Below the pieces are notes generated by a model. That model did not search any database and had not been told where the DNA came from. It saw only the letters and a list, made by a program, of their open reading frames with translations. From assembly GCA_958298945.1 (NCBI GenBank), contig CATQJD010000001.1, positions 577,209 to 641,208 of the forward strand: a stretch of 64,000 bases of DNA, in the 5' to 3' direction. The position numbers were made by a program, and so were the translations under genes. Below, in pieces: positions 48,150-59,990 of the stretch (position 1 is the first letter of the stretch; every line of letters starts with the position of its first letter). Source of the DNA: Atherix ibis (taxonomy: Eukaryota; Arthropoda; Insecta; Diptera; Athericidae).

Positions 48150-48780
48150 TTCACCTTGATACTAACCTCTGTCAAATGCTTTTGAAATATAAATCCTATT
48201 AATCTAATACTCCCCGGAATAATGGAGAGTTTGGTTCTACTTTTTAGCTAGCTATACCATCAAATCACCAGTGGATCTTTTACTTTGGAGTTTCCTTGAT
48301 TGAGGATATTTTATTAGTTAATAGTATATCAGCGTTTTTTTTTTGACCTTATAAAAAGGAGATGTTAGTGTAATGGGTCAGTAATTGAAGAGTAAAGAGA
48401 ACTTGCTTTTGTTGGAGGAGTAGTTAAACAAATACTATTTTCCAGCTATTCGGAAAAATTCCATACACAGTAATTTTACCAGCATGGAAGAATACCTCCT
48501 TAGAACTATAGGAAATATACCGTTTAGACAAGTGGAATTTTATATATCAAGATAGCTGTGAGAACTCTTCCTATTGTACGAGTGCGGGAATGAATTTGAG
48601 CATAGAAAATTTAATACGTTCAAATACAGGCAGAGTGAAGATATAATCTGAAATGGAGGGAGATGTATAGAAGTGATCTGCGAACAAGTTGACTTTGTGT
48701 AATGAACTGATAAGTGGGGTTTCATTATGAAAGAGCGTTTTAATGGAAGAGTAGGCGGAATTTATTATTTTTTAAACAAA
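48150..48780 (-). pseudogene. Very degenerate LINE reverse transcriptase remnant
   Basis: On the - strand, pieces resemble the start of a LINE RT: FPNSWKIVFV (about 48450-48420), SKFSLLFNY then PITLTSPFYK (like SKFRPISLTS.L.K), KDPLVI, and an upstream FTLPVFE. Several stops and shifts. The order of pieces fits, but each match is weak. Confidence 0.35.
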
Positions 48781-49159
48781 CGACCAAAACTGTTTACAGC
48801 TTGCTGGGCACTCTTAGTATATTTTGCATCAACTTTTAAACATGAAAAAATTAAATAGTACGAATGTGACTTCCATTTATATTAAAATCTTTCAAATCAA
48901 AAGCGGAGTTCCATTTTAATAATCAGTCAATGCGAATCATATTCTTTTTTTCATAGTTTGATTCCGATTAAACTTGTTATTCCCGTATTTACATTATTAC
49001 TAAAGTGATTGTGCCTATGCTTAATACCATGAGAGATTGAGTGAAATAATTAACTACCATAGTGTTATCGTATTTAAATAAAAAATACAAAACTCAAAAT
49101 AACAAATAATCATTATTGTACGTATGCCATTAGGCAAAGTATTTCCGCTACGCGACTAA

Positions 49160-50900
49160 CACTTTTAATTGCTGAAACCGTTAACGAAGTTAGCACTCCA
49201 GTTGGACGAGCTTGTAAGACAAAGTGGTCTTCTTCTATAAATACACGGACTCCGGCGTAACACAATTAACACTTCGTCAACTATTAATGCAAACGTGTTC
49301 CCTCTGTTAGCGAATACCGTTGACATTGAGAGAAAAGAAGAAGAGATTACTGTCAAGCCACCACGTATATATGTGAAAGACGTAGATAATTTCAGCATAA
49401 AAGGGGGGTGTCATTTCAAAACTCATTAGCACAAATCAATTTATTTGAGAACGATTTTGCAAATCCACGCAAAAATGGAGATGCCTGCAAAAGTATCGTA
49501 CTACACGTACCAACTCAAAGAGGAAAAAGCCTATAAGATTGTCATCAGACATCTACACTACGCTACTTCCAAACAACAAGGCGCATTGTGCAACTGCTTA
49601 GCTTATTACAAACTTCCTAAATGAGTTTTTCCGCTAATAAACTTCCACAGAATTCATCTAGCCAATAGTTATTTCCCTTAAGAAAAAACTGAATCAACTA
49701 GAACAAGACTGAAACAAAATATAATTAACTGAATACACCGAATAACTAACAACTAATTAATCACTCTAGATAGCTACGAAACGAATACTAAATAGTATTT
49801 TGACCTAGTTACGAAACCTGAGAAAACCGGACAAATAGAAAATCGACAGCTTTGGAAAATACTTAGCAAACACCTTTAAACCACACGAAGGTATCCAACA
49901 GATTCAACATGCCGAACAAGTGGCAAAGAAAGGAGTGAAGAACTTCACAGTCTATCTGTGAAGTTCTTCACTCCTTTCGAACTTAAATACACAATAGACC
50001 ACACAACCAACAAAACAGCCTTGAGATATGACCTAATAGCTTTGGAAATACTGTAACAAATTTCCAAAAATTAACCCTCGTCCTAATAACCTATATTTAT
50101 AATAGTATCCTCCGAACAAAACTCTGCAAACCCAAAGAGACCAATAATCCTTCTTCCCATTTTATCAAAAATTCTAGAATAATTAATTATAATACGTCTT
50201 TATCCCATTTTTGAAACCAAGAGTGCGATTCCTTAGCATCAGTTTGGATTTAGGGCTGAGCGTTCCACTATCCTTCAGTGTCATTGCGTAGTCGATTATA
50301 TAGCGTGCTCGCTTAAGTGAATAAAATACTGCCTAGGCATATTTCTAAACATTTCGGAAGCTTTCGATTGTGTATGGCATGGTGGATTGCTGTGGAAGTT
50401 GCAAAGAGTCCTACCCTCTGCTTATTATGACATCTTTAAATCCTATTTCTTAGACCGATATTTTCATGTAGCTGACATTTATTCTTTATTCTAACATTTA
50501 TACTTTCTCTACCGGTGTACCTCAGGGAAGCATCCTAGATCCAATCCTTAATAAAATTAACACCTATTATATTCTTTGTCACAGTGATATTCTTACTGCA
50601 ATATATGCTGATGATACAGCCATTTTTGTATCATATATCACATAAATCCTTCCACAGCTATTAATATCCTAGAGAAGAAAATCCACTGGTTCAAATTGTG
50701 GAGTGTGGTGGTAAATGAGCAAAACGCTGCTTATGTTTCTTTCACATTCTGCCGAGAAGAGATTCCCGATATAACCCTAAACGGCAGTAATATTCTACAA
50801 AAAACCAGAGTCCGTTACCTTAAAATCATATTCGACCAACGGTTAACCTAAAACCCTTACAAGAAAATAAAAAGAAGTGATCTTAACGGATGAACAACTA
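49160..50900 (+). pseudogene. Degenerate jockey-clade LINE (jockey-4), internally deleted
   Basis: Gag remnant first: PPRIYVKDVDNFS (about 49358) and TYQLKEEKAYKIVIRHLHYA (about 49509-49570), the PRE_C2HC-type region of jockey Gag. After 49600 the sequence jumps to the ORF2 linker and RT: HEGIQQIQHAEQVAKK (about 49880), QFGFRAERSTIL (about 50240), ISEAFDCVWHGGLLWKLQRV (about 50355), GVPQGSI (about 50515), YADDTAIFVS (about 50605) and FTFCREEIPDITLNGSNIL. Gag zinc knuckles and the endonuclease are missing. Many stops; older than the other jockeys. A perfect 23-bp hairpin (49928-49978) interrupts the linker. Confidence 0.7.
49928..49978. repeat. Perfect hairpin, 23-bp arms, 5-nt loop
   Basis: Arms 49928-49950 and 49956-49978, exact. 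The right arm reads as jockey linker sequence; the left arm looks like its inverted copy. Confidence 0.95.
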
Positions 50901-51933
50901 CTACAATTTCTAGACAGTATGTCAAAACCGATACAATATATTGTATAAAAAACCGATATGGACTCGAACTTTGGGTTTCGACTAAAAATATAGTTTAAAA
51001 TATATATATAATTTTATATTCGAACCTTTCTAATAAAAATATAGTTTAAAATATATATATAATTTTAAATATATAAAAAATAAAAATATAGTCGAAAAAT
51101 TGTCAACGCTCCTTTTATTTACGAAATACTGTATTCCTCGTAACTTAAATGTTCACTAAACACTGTACTCATCGTGAGCTAAATACTTTCGCAAAACAAT
51201 GGTTTACTCCCACTTTTCCATTTTATAACTATCAACAATTTTTTTCTTATTACTAGTTTTGTTGGTGACATTTTTGATAGAGGTTTTTTGCATTTCATCT
51301 ATCACAATTTTAAACATTAATGGTGAAGCAAGAGATGGACCGATAGGCGACGGACCACATGAAATAAGCAGCGGAATATTGCAGAAGCTACTCGATTTTG
51401 ATCGAATATAACTGAAGCTTGGTTTCTGCAGGTTTAGGTATTGTTAGCGCTTAATCGTACGACTATAATAAATCTACATACCATGCATACTAACCTAAGA
51501 AGTTATTTGCAATATAATAAATATAATTAAATATCCGCAGAAATATATAATATGACAATTAGTGAGGTATAAGTTTGAAGTACCTAATCCGTGATACAGA
51601 AATGCATAATAGAAGCTTTTTTATTTTTTGCTATGATATGGAGGTGCTAATGGGAACTTCTTAGGATGTTAACCCATCCATTTCAAAAAATCTCTAGACA
51701 AGAACATTTTTTGAAATGGTTAGAATTGGATTAAGAAAATAATTCTGAACTCGTCGATATGGCAGACAGTATATGGAAAGTTTTTAATCGTCAACAGCTG
51801 TCAGTAGGAGAAATGATTTCCCACCCAGAAATTCTATATGGAGACTAACAACTCTGTAAACGATTAAACATCAATGTTATTACGACGAACATTGATAATC
51901 TTGCTATCGCCGTAAATCACTTGACATTAGAGC
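50901..51933. other. AT-rich stretch, no gene seen
   Basis: Contains a short local duplication (AAAAATATAGTTTAAAATAT twice, near 50984 and 51036). 51300-51900 is less AT-rich but gives no recognisable domain in any frame. Confidence 0.45.
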
Positions 51934-52250
51934 GGTTCTCACTGGTCATGTGTGGCATAATAACACTATAATAAAATAGTTAATGAGATAAGACAATTTA
52001 GAGATATAAAGAATATGTGAAATCAGACTTCCTTGGTTTAATCTGCTATTTCAAACCATAGTTATATATTCATTGCTCTTATGCCAGGCGTGCATGCACT
52101 CACACCATGTAAGAATAGATAATGGATGAATGTCATCTTAAGGGTATTTATATTTCATCTTTGGATTCAGTAATAACCCATCCATTTACCGTTTGCATAT
52201 CCCGTCAGTTATTACTGCCATATGCATATATGGTCTGTTATTACTGCATC
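51934..52250 (-). repeat. LTR-like repeat, probable 3' LTR
   Basis: Shares long blocks with 54776-55065: CTTGACATTAGAGC, TCACTGGTCATG.GTGGCAT, AATTTAGAGA.ATAAAGAATAT, TTTCATCTTTGGAT.CAGTAATAAC and GTCTGTTATTACT. Read on the - strand it starts AGTAATAACAG and has a TATAAATACC promoter-like box (about 52143-52152), as an LTR would. The two repeats flank a segment with a Ty3/gypsy integrase end on the - strand. Confidence 0.6.
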
Positions 52251-54775
52251 CCAATAGTACACAAAAAATTAAATAATTTTGTTTGAATTAGAAGAATAAA
52301 ATTTTTCAGCAATATGTATGGTAGGTTCATTACTTGTGGTTTGCTTTCTTTTTAATACAATGATATTCTTAATGTTACATTTTTTTTGTACTTGTCTAAA
52401 TTATATCTATATTATTATTTATTGTTTACAACGTTTTTTTATTATTCCTGTTTATATTAGTATTACAAATATTATTGCTGTTTTCCGTTTGTTTGCAAAT
52501 CAGCTGGTAGCTTATGTTTAAACTTACACTAAGATACATTATAATTGTAATTGTCATTATCTTAATTCACAATTAATAAGTTGGTTACGTGTAATCTTGT
52601 ATTTAAGATACATTATTATTATTATTTATTTATAATTTCTTCATATATTTAGATAGTTATTATAAATCTCTAAAATATATACTTAATTATTTAATTCAAT
52701 ATTTATTTGCTTCATAATGAGTCTTATATTGGTTATAATTGTATTTTACTTTAACTTTGTGGCTATAAGGTATGAGATATAATTTATTTAATTATGATTA
52801 TTATTGGCCTTTTTTTAAATTATTGTTGTATACAAGTATAGTTCTCAGGTTTTTTTTTCCAAACTTAATTACTGAGTTTACACCATCTTTTTTTACTATT
52901 TGATAGCGTCCATCGTATGGAGTCTCATTCTCTTTTCGATTGCCGCGTTTTAGGTAAAATATGTATATAGTTAATCTTTAGTATTGCTGGATTCATTGTC
53001 TTATCCCTTTGTTCTTTTGATTTAATTTTGCTCTAATCTTCTTTCTTTTGCTACGGCTAATACCCGTTTGAGTTTCAGCTGCAGTCATGGTATATTACTC
53101 CCAATTTCAGGAAATTATCAGTATTATTTATTGTTATTATTGTGTTATCCAATTTTTGTAGTTCAATCATTTTAAATTCTGCTTGTTCTGTGTCGGAATC
53201 AGAGAAGCTTTCGCAGATAATTTGACTATTCCTTTTTATAAATGCACTTTTATACATGCACTTATCGTGGCTATATTTATATGCGTCCGATTCTTTTGAA
53301 CTTATTTTTATATGCGTCTAATTCTTTATTGTTTATTAATTTTGTCTCCTCTTCCTTTTTGATTATGTTTCAGTGGAAAACGATCTGTTCGGGTTTTTGG
53401 TAAATAAAGATTTCAATTTGTCTAATTCTTCAAGGATGTCCTTCATTAAATTATCCATCTAGATATAACTTATGTTCGCCATGCTTTTGCCAATATTTTT
53501 CGAAATATTCTTTCTTAAGTACGATTTAAGAATAAGAACGCCAGTGATGTCAAGAATAAAAATGACACTTTTAATAAAGGAAGTGTTAAGATAAAATTAC
53601 TGAGATGTTGCAGCAAAAATGCTGTTTTTTTTAAAGATAAATTACTGAGATGTTGCAGCAAAAATGCAGTGATGTCAAGAATGAAAATGACACTTTTAAT
53701 AAAGGAAGGGTTAAGATAAAATTACTGACCAGCTTAACTAATCATGATTTCTTCTTTCGTCGCTTTATCCCCCATTTTAAGAAACAAAATCAGAATTATA
53801 TATATATTTTTACTGTTTTTTAAATCTCTTATCTTTCATTTCTTATTTGTTTATTTTTTTATTATTTATTTTATTATTGTGATATTTAACTGTATTATAT
53901 TTAGGTTCTATTGCCATACCTCTGCTTTCGGAGTGCTCTATAATTTAGCTATAAAGTTGATTCGATCTACGCGATGTGGGTAATCATGTGTAGATTCACT
54001 AGCTATACCCTATATTTCACTGCTTTGCCGGCCCTCTTCTTCTTTTTTGGTACTTCAATTACTGTGGCTACAAGATGTGATCCTTATCTTCCTTTATATT
54101 CTTCAATGGTTAGGGGCTTCGTTCCTATGCTCGCATCTTTATTATCTTCTGCTAGTATATTTCTTTCTTCTGTTAAAGTTCTCTTCATAATTTTGATGTC
54201 TTCTGCTGTTTCAGTCGTCTTCAGGCGCTTAGATTACAGGGTCGTCATATAATAATTTCCGATTTATTTAATTCATGTTTCTTACCATTGATAAATTTTC
54301 TTACTTTTTTGTAGTTGATTTCACCGCCCAACCCAGACTCAGGGTGAGCTTTAAGGCAGAGAAGTCTTTGCCAGTGAAATGTTAAGTATAATCTGCGGCT
54401 CCTAATAGGATCCGATATTTTAATACACCGTGACGTACAAAGTCAAAAGAAAAGAGGTTACATTCTTGTATTTAATTTCATTAATGTTGCTTTCTACAAA
54501 ATGTCTTTATATTTATACTATTTTGTTAAGTCTACTTAGATAAGTAAATAGCTTATCCTAGTATATAACAGAATGTCATCAATGCACATACGCAATGATG
54601 TATTAAATACTGTACGAGTAATCTGAACCAAAAGAATGTGCCTAGAAGATCTCACACCAAGAAATTCGATGCACATTTCCATAATTCATATAGAACGAAT
54701 CATATTTTCATATTAAAATTTGTCAAATGCTTGTTATATGAATAATTTCTCACGTTTTAATTATAAAAAAAAATA
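52251..54775 (-). mobile_element. Decayed interior of a Ty3/gypsy-type LTR element
   Basis: On the - strand near 52975-52830 the translation gives KRGNRKENETPYDGRYQIVK and DGVNSVIKFGKK, which looks like the GPY/F module at the C-terminus of Ty3/gypsy integrases. Upstream on that strand a 60-codon frame (53257-53075) contains DSDTEQAEFKMIELQKLDNT with no known fold. A helical start MDNLMKDILEELDKLKSLF lies near 53460. RT and protease are not seen, so most of pol is gone. Local duplications lie at 53542-53730. The hydrophobic frames on the + strand here are shadows of this T-rich DNA. Confidence 0.5.
53542..53729. repeat. Interleaved local duplications
   Basis: CAGTGATGTCAAGAAT through GATAAAATTACTGA occurs at 53542 and 53667 (offset 125). 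AAATTACTGAGATGTTGCAG is also repeated at about 53594 and 53639. Confidence 0.85.
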
Positions 54776-55065
54776 TCTTGACATTAGAGCAATTTTCACT
54801 GGTCATGCGTGGCATTATATCACCATGATAAAATATTTAGTGAGATAAGATAATTTAGAGAAATAAAGAATATCTGAAATCATATGTGACATATTAGCAC
54901 CATAATAAAATATTTAGTGAGATATGATAATTTAGAGAAATAAAGAATATCTGAATATCTGAAATCAGAAATGCAGATTTCATCTTTGGATGCAGTAATA
55001 ACTCGTTTATTGACCATATGCGTACCCAGTAAGCTATTACTGCTATATGCATAAATAGTCTGTTA
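54776..55065 (-). repeat. LTR-like repeat, probable 5' LTR
   Basis: Partner of 51934-52250. It contains its own 77-bp internal duplication (TAAAATATTTAGTGAGATA at 54829 and 54906). The promoter-containing part of the other copy is shortened here, so the copies are not full equals. No primer-binding site was recognised next to it. Confidence 0.55.
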
Positions 55066-55140
55066 TTACTACATATATTTGAACTACTTGCTCCCTAGAT
55101 TATTTATTTCCCCTAAACTTATATTTACCATTATCCGTTG

Positions 55141-55201
55141 TAAAACCAATGACTGCCCTTTTCACAATTTATAATTGTGAAAAGGGCAGTCATTGGTTTT
55201 A
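55141..55201. repeat. Perfect hairpin, 29-bp arms, 3-nt loop
   Basis: Arms 55141-55169 and 55173-55201, exact reverse complements (core ACCAATGACTGCCCTTTTCA). Confidence 0.95.
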
Positions 55202-55874
55202 ATTCGTCTAATTTTATTCGGACTAAGGGTTTCTGATTTCAAGTAACCAGATAAGCATACCTGCTATTTCTTCATCAAAAAATTGATGAATTTTGTTATC
55301 ATAATTTGTTAGCTGATTTTTTTCCCATAAGAATTTTTTTTCTCACTATTTGGAGCCTATAAGGTTTTTTTCATACTATACATTACTTGCCGTAATTCAT
55401 TACCATAAATGCGTGTAGGAAGAAATAATAGGATGTTATGTCCTACTTAACTTTTATTAATGGTCCATTTCAATTGTTACAAATGATAATAAATACCATA
55501 ATATATTTCTAATAAAACACAATAGCTGTTTTGTAATTTTTGTAATTTTTAATTATTTGGGTCGTTTTTATTTATTGTCGTTTGTTCTCTGTATCAACCT
55601 GTCAAAACTCGTTTTTTTCAAATCTTATAATTTTAAAATCACATTGCCAATTCTGAACGTTTTACTAAGTTTACTGTGTCGCCACAGCGATTCGTACTTA
55701 TCATTCAAACCGTGTGTAAAGTACTTTGTTCGCCCTCAGGTTGATGGCTGTACCTAGTTTATCTGATTAATATAGCTACAGACATCAACCATCAATTGTT
55801 CGAATAATGCCAAATTGCATTGCCATTGTCGATTCATCAAGATTCTTGATGGTCAACCGAAGCACGGAATCCAG

Positions 55875-55902
55875 TTTCTATAAAATATATATTTTATAGA
55901 AA
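55875..55902. repeat. 28-nt perfect palindrome, no loop
   Basis: TTTCTATAAAATAT followed by its exact reverse complement. Confidence 0.95.
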
Positions 55903-56849
55903 ACGGCTGAAACAATCAATATTAGCAAATTATTCGTGAAATTACTTGATGTTGGCACGGGTCCAATAATGTTAATATTCACGTATGATCATACGAAATG
56001 GTCGCTTTTGTTTCAAACATTTCAAATTTTATATATCAACAACAACAAAATAAATAACCCAAATTTTATAAATATTATATAGAAACTTTAATAAAAATAT
56101 GAATACAAATAGAAATTATTCTATAATAATTATATTTGTAAATATAATATTACAGCAACTACAATAAAAATATGAGTAGAAATATAACCAATGTTAATAA
56201 TTAAATTAGTAATAGTCAGTTAATCTAAATTTATGCATAATTAATAATTACAATAATAATGGTGTAGGGGAAACAAATCGTATAGGGTTAATAGGTTTAG
56301 TAATAATAGTAATAACTAAAATTATATTAATAATAATCATAATAATACCGATAAAAAATATACATGACATCATAATAATACCAATTCTCAAAATATGTAT
56401 AAATATTTAAACAAGAACGACGGTCCAGGGAAAACTAAAATGTATTCTTCGAAATAATGATTATAAAAAATTGAATAATTATAATTTTTTAACCTTGAAA
56501 GATATCCGAAGTGTAAAGAAATTAGCCTTTCTAACAGATGGCGCAGATGTGTTTATTTGGAAGACCAATATTATAACAGAAAATCAAAGTGAAAATAAGA
56601 ACTGGCATAACCGAACAAAAAATTAAAACAAAGTTCGTAGCGTTCATGAAATAAAATTACGAATATAAAACAATTAGTAACGGGTTTCATATAGTCAATC
56701 ATAACCTGATAATAATCACATATGGCATAATAGGAAAAGCATTTCTTGTGAAATATTCGACAAAGATAAACTATGAAACGTTCAGCTTGGAATTGAGATT
56801 CCGTGGGAAACGATGATATACCAATGGGGAGGAACCATGAGAAACACTA

Positions 56850-57800
56850 TTAAGCGAACTAAATCTGAAAAATTCGATTGCACAAATGGGCGTAAAGACT
56901 GTATACATAAATTATCAACATGTATTTTGGAGTTTGAAGGACTGTAAATAAATTGTTCTTACACCCAAAGAGGATTATCTAACATACACATCGAGTAAAT
57001 CAATAGTCTAGTGAAGAGTTTTGTTGAGACGATAGTGTCCAGCCATCCGTAAGCTCATATTATTCTCCTCCGCTTATGATTCCAAAGGAAAATAGAAGAC
57101 AAGAAAAAATGTAGAAATTGATTGGCAATTATAGAGAGCTAACCAAGAAAATATCAAATAAAAAATTTCCGTTAATCAGCCCTAATGCCGTCTTAGATAA
57201 ATTAGGACGGGCGAAACACTTCTCCGCTCTCGATATGAACTATATTCTCGAACAACAGGGGTAATTACCAATTCAAAAGGTTATCCTTTGGTCTAGGAAT
57301 TTCTGTAAACAGATTTTGACGCATACTATCAATAGCATTAGCGGATTTACACTCAAGTGTCTAAACCCACTAATGTTATTGATAACATGCACCGAAATTA
57401 TTGTCTACAATATTATAGTCTTTGGTTCAGATCTGCGTAACCATAAAGGAAATCTAGGATGGTTATTTGACAGATTGAGCGAGTACAATCTCAAGTTAAA
57501 TGCACTAAAATGTAATTTTCTACAAATGCAAGGTATTTACCTAGGACACTTAATCATAGCAGTTGAGATAAAAGCAGGTACAAATAAAAATATAAAAATT
57601 AAAATCTAGCCCATACCAACATATTCTAATGAAGTGAATAGGTTTGTTACATTCTTTAACTATTATTGACGCTTAAAACCGCATTTTGCGGAGATAGGGA
57701 GATTCCTGAACCAGCTAACAAAAAAAATGTACTGTGCATATGAACAGTCCAATGAAGAATAGTGTTCAACAAAATAAGCAAATTTTTAATAAGCCTACCT
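56850..57800 (+). pseudogene. Ty3/gypsy pol remnant (reverse transcriptase)
   Basis: Degenerate RT of a Ty3/gypsy LTR retrotransposon on the + strand. Recognisable blocks in order: SPYSSPLMIPKENRRQ (about 57042-57095), NYRELTKKISNKKFPLI, LDKLGRAKHFSALDMN (about 57195-57240, the motif A region), then IIVFGSDLRNHKGNLGWLFD (about 57414-57470, where the catalytic YLDD should precede but reads VYN). After that come LSEYNLKLNALKCNFLQ and YLGHLI (about 57475-57555), and the RNase H lead-in FFNYY and PHFAEIGRFLNQLTKK (about 57650-57730). Frames change several times and the catalytic box is lost. No LTRs were identified around it. Confidence 0.75.
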
Positions 57801-58310
57801 TAACTCAAATATTCCGACTTTGAAAAACAATTTATAATTACAACGGATATATAAGATTATGCACTATGAGCAGTATCGTTATAGATAGAAATTGGAAGTG
57901 ACATGCCGATAACCAATTTATTGAACAAAAATGTTATTCACATAATGGAAACCGTTTCTTGATTTGGACTATTCAATAAATCTTTATTGCCATTTTTTAG
58001 ATATTTTACTTCAGATATTTTTGAGAACTTCTTAATGGCCCATACTACACTCTGCTATGACAATGACTCATAATACTAACGTGGCTGTGCATTCACTGAT
58101 TTTCATACGATCCAAATGCATTATCATTTGCATGATATTGTTTATGAATATTAATTCATCAAAATAATTGTTGCTTTAAGTTTACCTATGACAAAAAGTG
58201 TTTATTGGCCGGATTCTTTCATTTATACTAAACTACTGTTATGATTTTAATATATGTTAGATGGGAATGGTAAGGTATTAAAATTTAAATTTGTAATGAA
58301 AAAAAGATAA

Positions 58311-58466
58311 ACGCTAAGTTTCACAAAAGTAATGACCATACTTAGAGAACACCTTACCCTGCTAAGGATACTTGTCATTAGCTTTATATGATGTTTGCAG
58401 GGGGTTCGGATTGTATTCAAATTGGTGCACTCACACTTACCATAACCAGAAAATTTGATGAGGATG
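58311..58466. repeat. Dispersed repeat, copy 2
   Basis: Related to 7420-7567 in the same orientation; see that entry. Confidence 0.5.
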
Positions 58467-58511
58467 CATACTTCCACCGACAAAGTGTTACGAAGTATGC
58501 ATCCTCATCAA
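58455..58511. repeat. Perfect hairpin, 20-bp arms, 17-nt loop
   Basis: Arms 58455-58474 and 58492-58511 (core GATGAGGATGCATACTTC). The left arm overlaps the end of the dispersed repeat. Confidence 0.95.
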
Positions 58512-59903
58512 CTATAAGATCATAGTTTGAAGATTCAAAGTTCGTTATGCTTGAGAGGTAGTTATTTTTCTTCAGAGTATGTCACCATGCAGAAAAATCC
58601 TAAACGAATATTATATCAATACTAGTGAGAATTAATGGACGGAGCTCAAGAAAGAACTACACATTAATAAAATGAACGAAGTTTGAGGAAGAATAACACA
58701 GGCGTAGTCATAATCAGCCTCTGCATATTCCCCTAAATTAAAATTTCTGCAAGGCACACTTGATATCAGTAATATGTTTATAGTAGTAGGGCATTTAAAT
58801 ATCTAGAGACCTTGCCACCACCTAACTTTATCAAATAATGGGTAAATAACTTTTGTATTAATTATATTTATGTAGCTTCATAAGAATTATTTAATATAAT
58901 CTATCAGAGCATTTTGCTGCGAATAGTTGAAAAGACTTGTAACAAGATTATTTACGAATGTATTGTGATTCTGCTGCAAGTTAAAAATGATATTCATACA
59001 GAAGTTTCAATAGAATAAATTTTTGAATAAAGAACATTTTAAATTTTAAAGAACTTATTACTTTAAATTTAAATTGATCAACAGGATTCGACTACAAAAC
59101 TCCACTTTTCTGACAACTGTTACATGTTATAGAGTTGAACTCCACTATTCAACTATTGCACCAATTCACATAATTAAAATTACAATAACGACTTCTTAAA
59201 ATGCTTAGACATCCGCCGACTTGATTTACAGAAATTTGGTTGACTGTATTGTTCTTTAACACTATATTATATACTGAAAGCATTATCACACTACATTATC
59301 AGATAATTTGAACTTTGGTAGCTGAAAGAGTTCATCCATCTCGACGTTTTGAAAGAACAGAGCCGACTACTTCGATCCATATTAAATATGGTATATTCAC
59401 GCCAAGCTATGTAAAATGTTATATTGAGCTGGTGTAAAATGTCGTTAGCAAAGCAATATTGATACTCTCTAAAAATTCAGTTGGCAAAGAATATTGATAT
59501 TCTAAAGAGACTAATATTTTAAAAGTTCAGCAAGCAAAATGAATTGATACTCTAAAAAGACTATTCCTTTTTTATCAGATAATACTACTTGATTTAAAAG
59601 CACTCTTAGAGAATAAACAGAAGTAAGAGAAATATACCATACGTCTAAGAGGATAGTTTATTCCATCGATATTTTACCGAGAAATCCATACATTGAAAAT
59701 ATGTTGAGCTCTGAGTTCGTATTTCGGTAGTTCGTGGGAAGCAGCAGTAAAATCGCAAAATAACATGTGTGTCTCATATAACCAGCATATAAACTCATGA
59801 TGGCAAAGTTATAATCGGTGCTAGTCTACGTTGAAGTAATTCTTAACTTCCATTCTCTCACTACCGCTTCGAAGGATTATTTAGAAGTACTTACACCAGG
59901 ATA

Positions 59904-59990
59904 TTTTTCCGATCAGTGCCTCATTAATTTTAGTATAAACAAGCATTATACTTGTTTATACTAAAATTAATGAGGCACTGATCGGAAAAA
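59904..59990. repeat. Perfect hairpin, 40-bp arms, 7-nt loop
   Basis: Arms 59904-59943 and 59951-59990 are exact reverse complements over 40 bp (core GATCAGTGCCTCATTAATTT); loop CATTATA. Confidence 0.97.

Larger units (their letters stand above)
55066..56850. other. AT-rich stretch with hairpins, no gene seen
   Basis: Holds the 29-bp hairpin (55141-55201) and the 28-nt palindrome (55875-55902). From about 56040 to 56450 it is rich in AAT/ATA codons, which could be a decayed Asn-rich Gag preceding the Ty3/gypsy RT remnant downstream. Confidence 0.45.
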
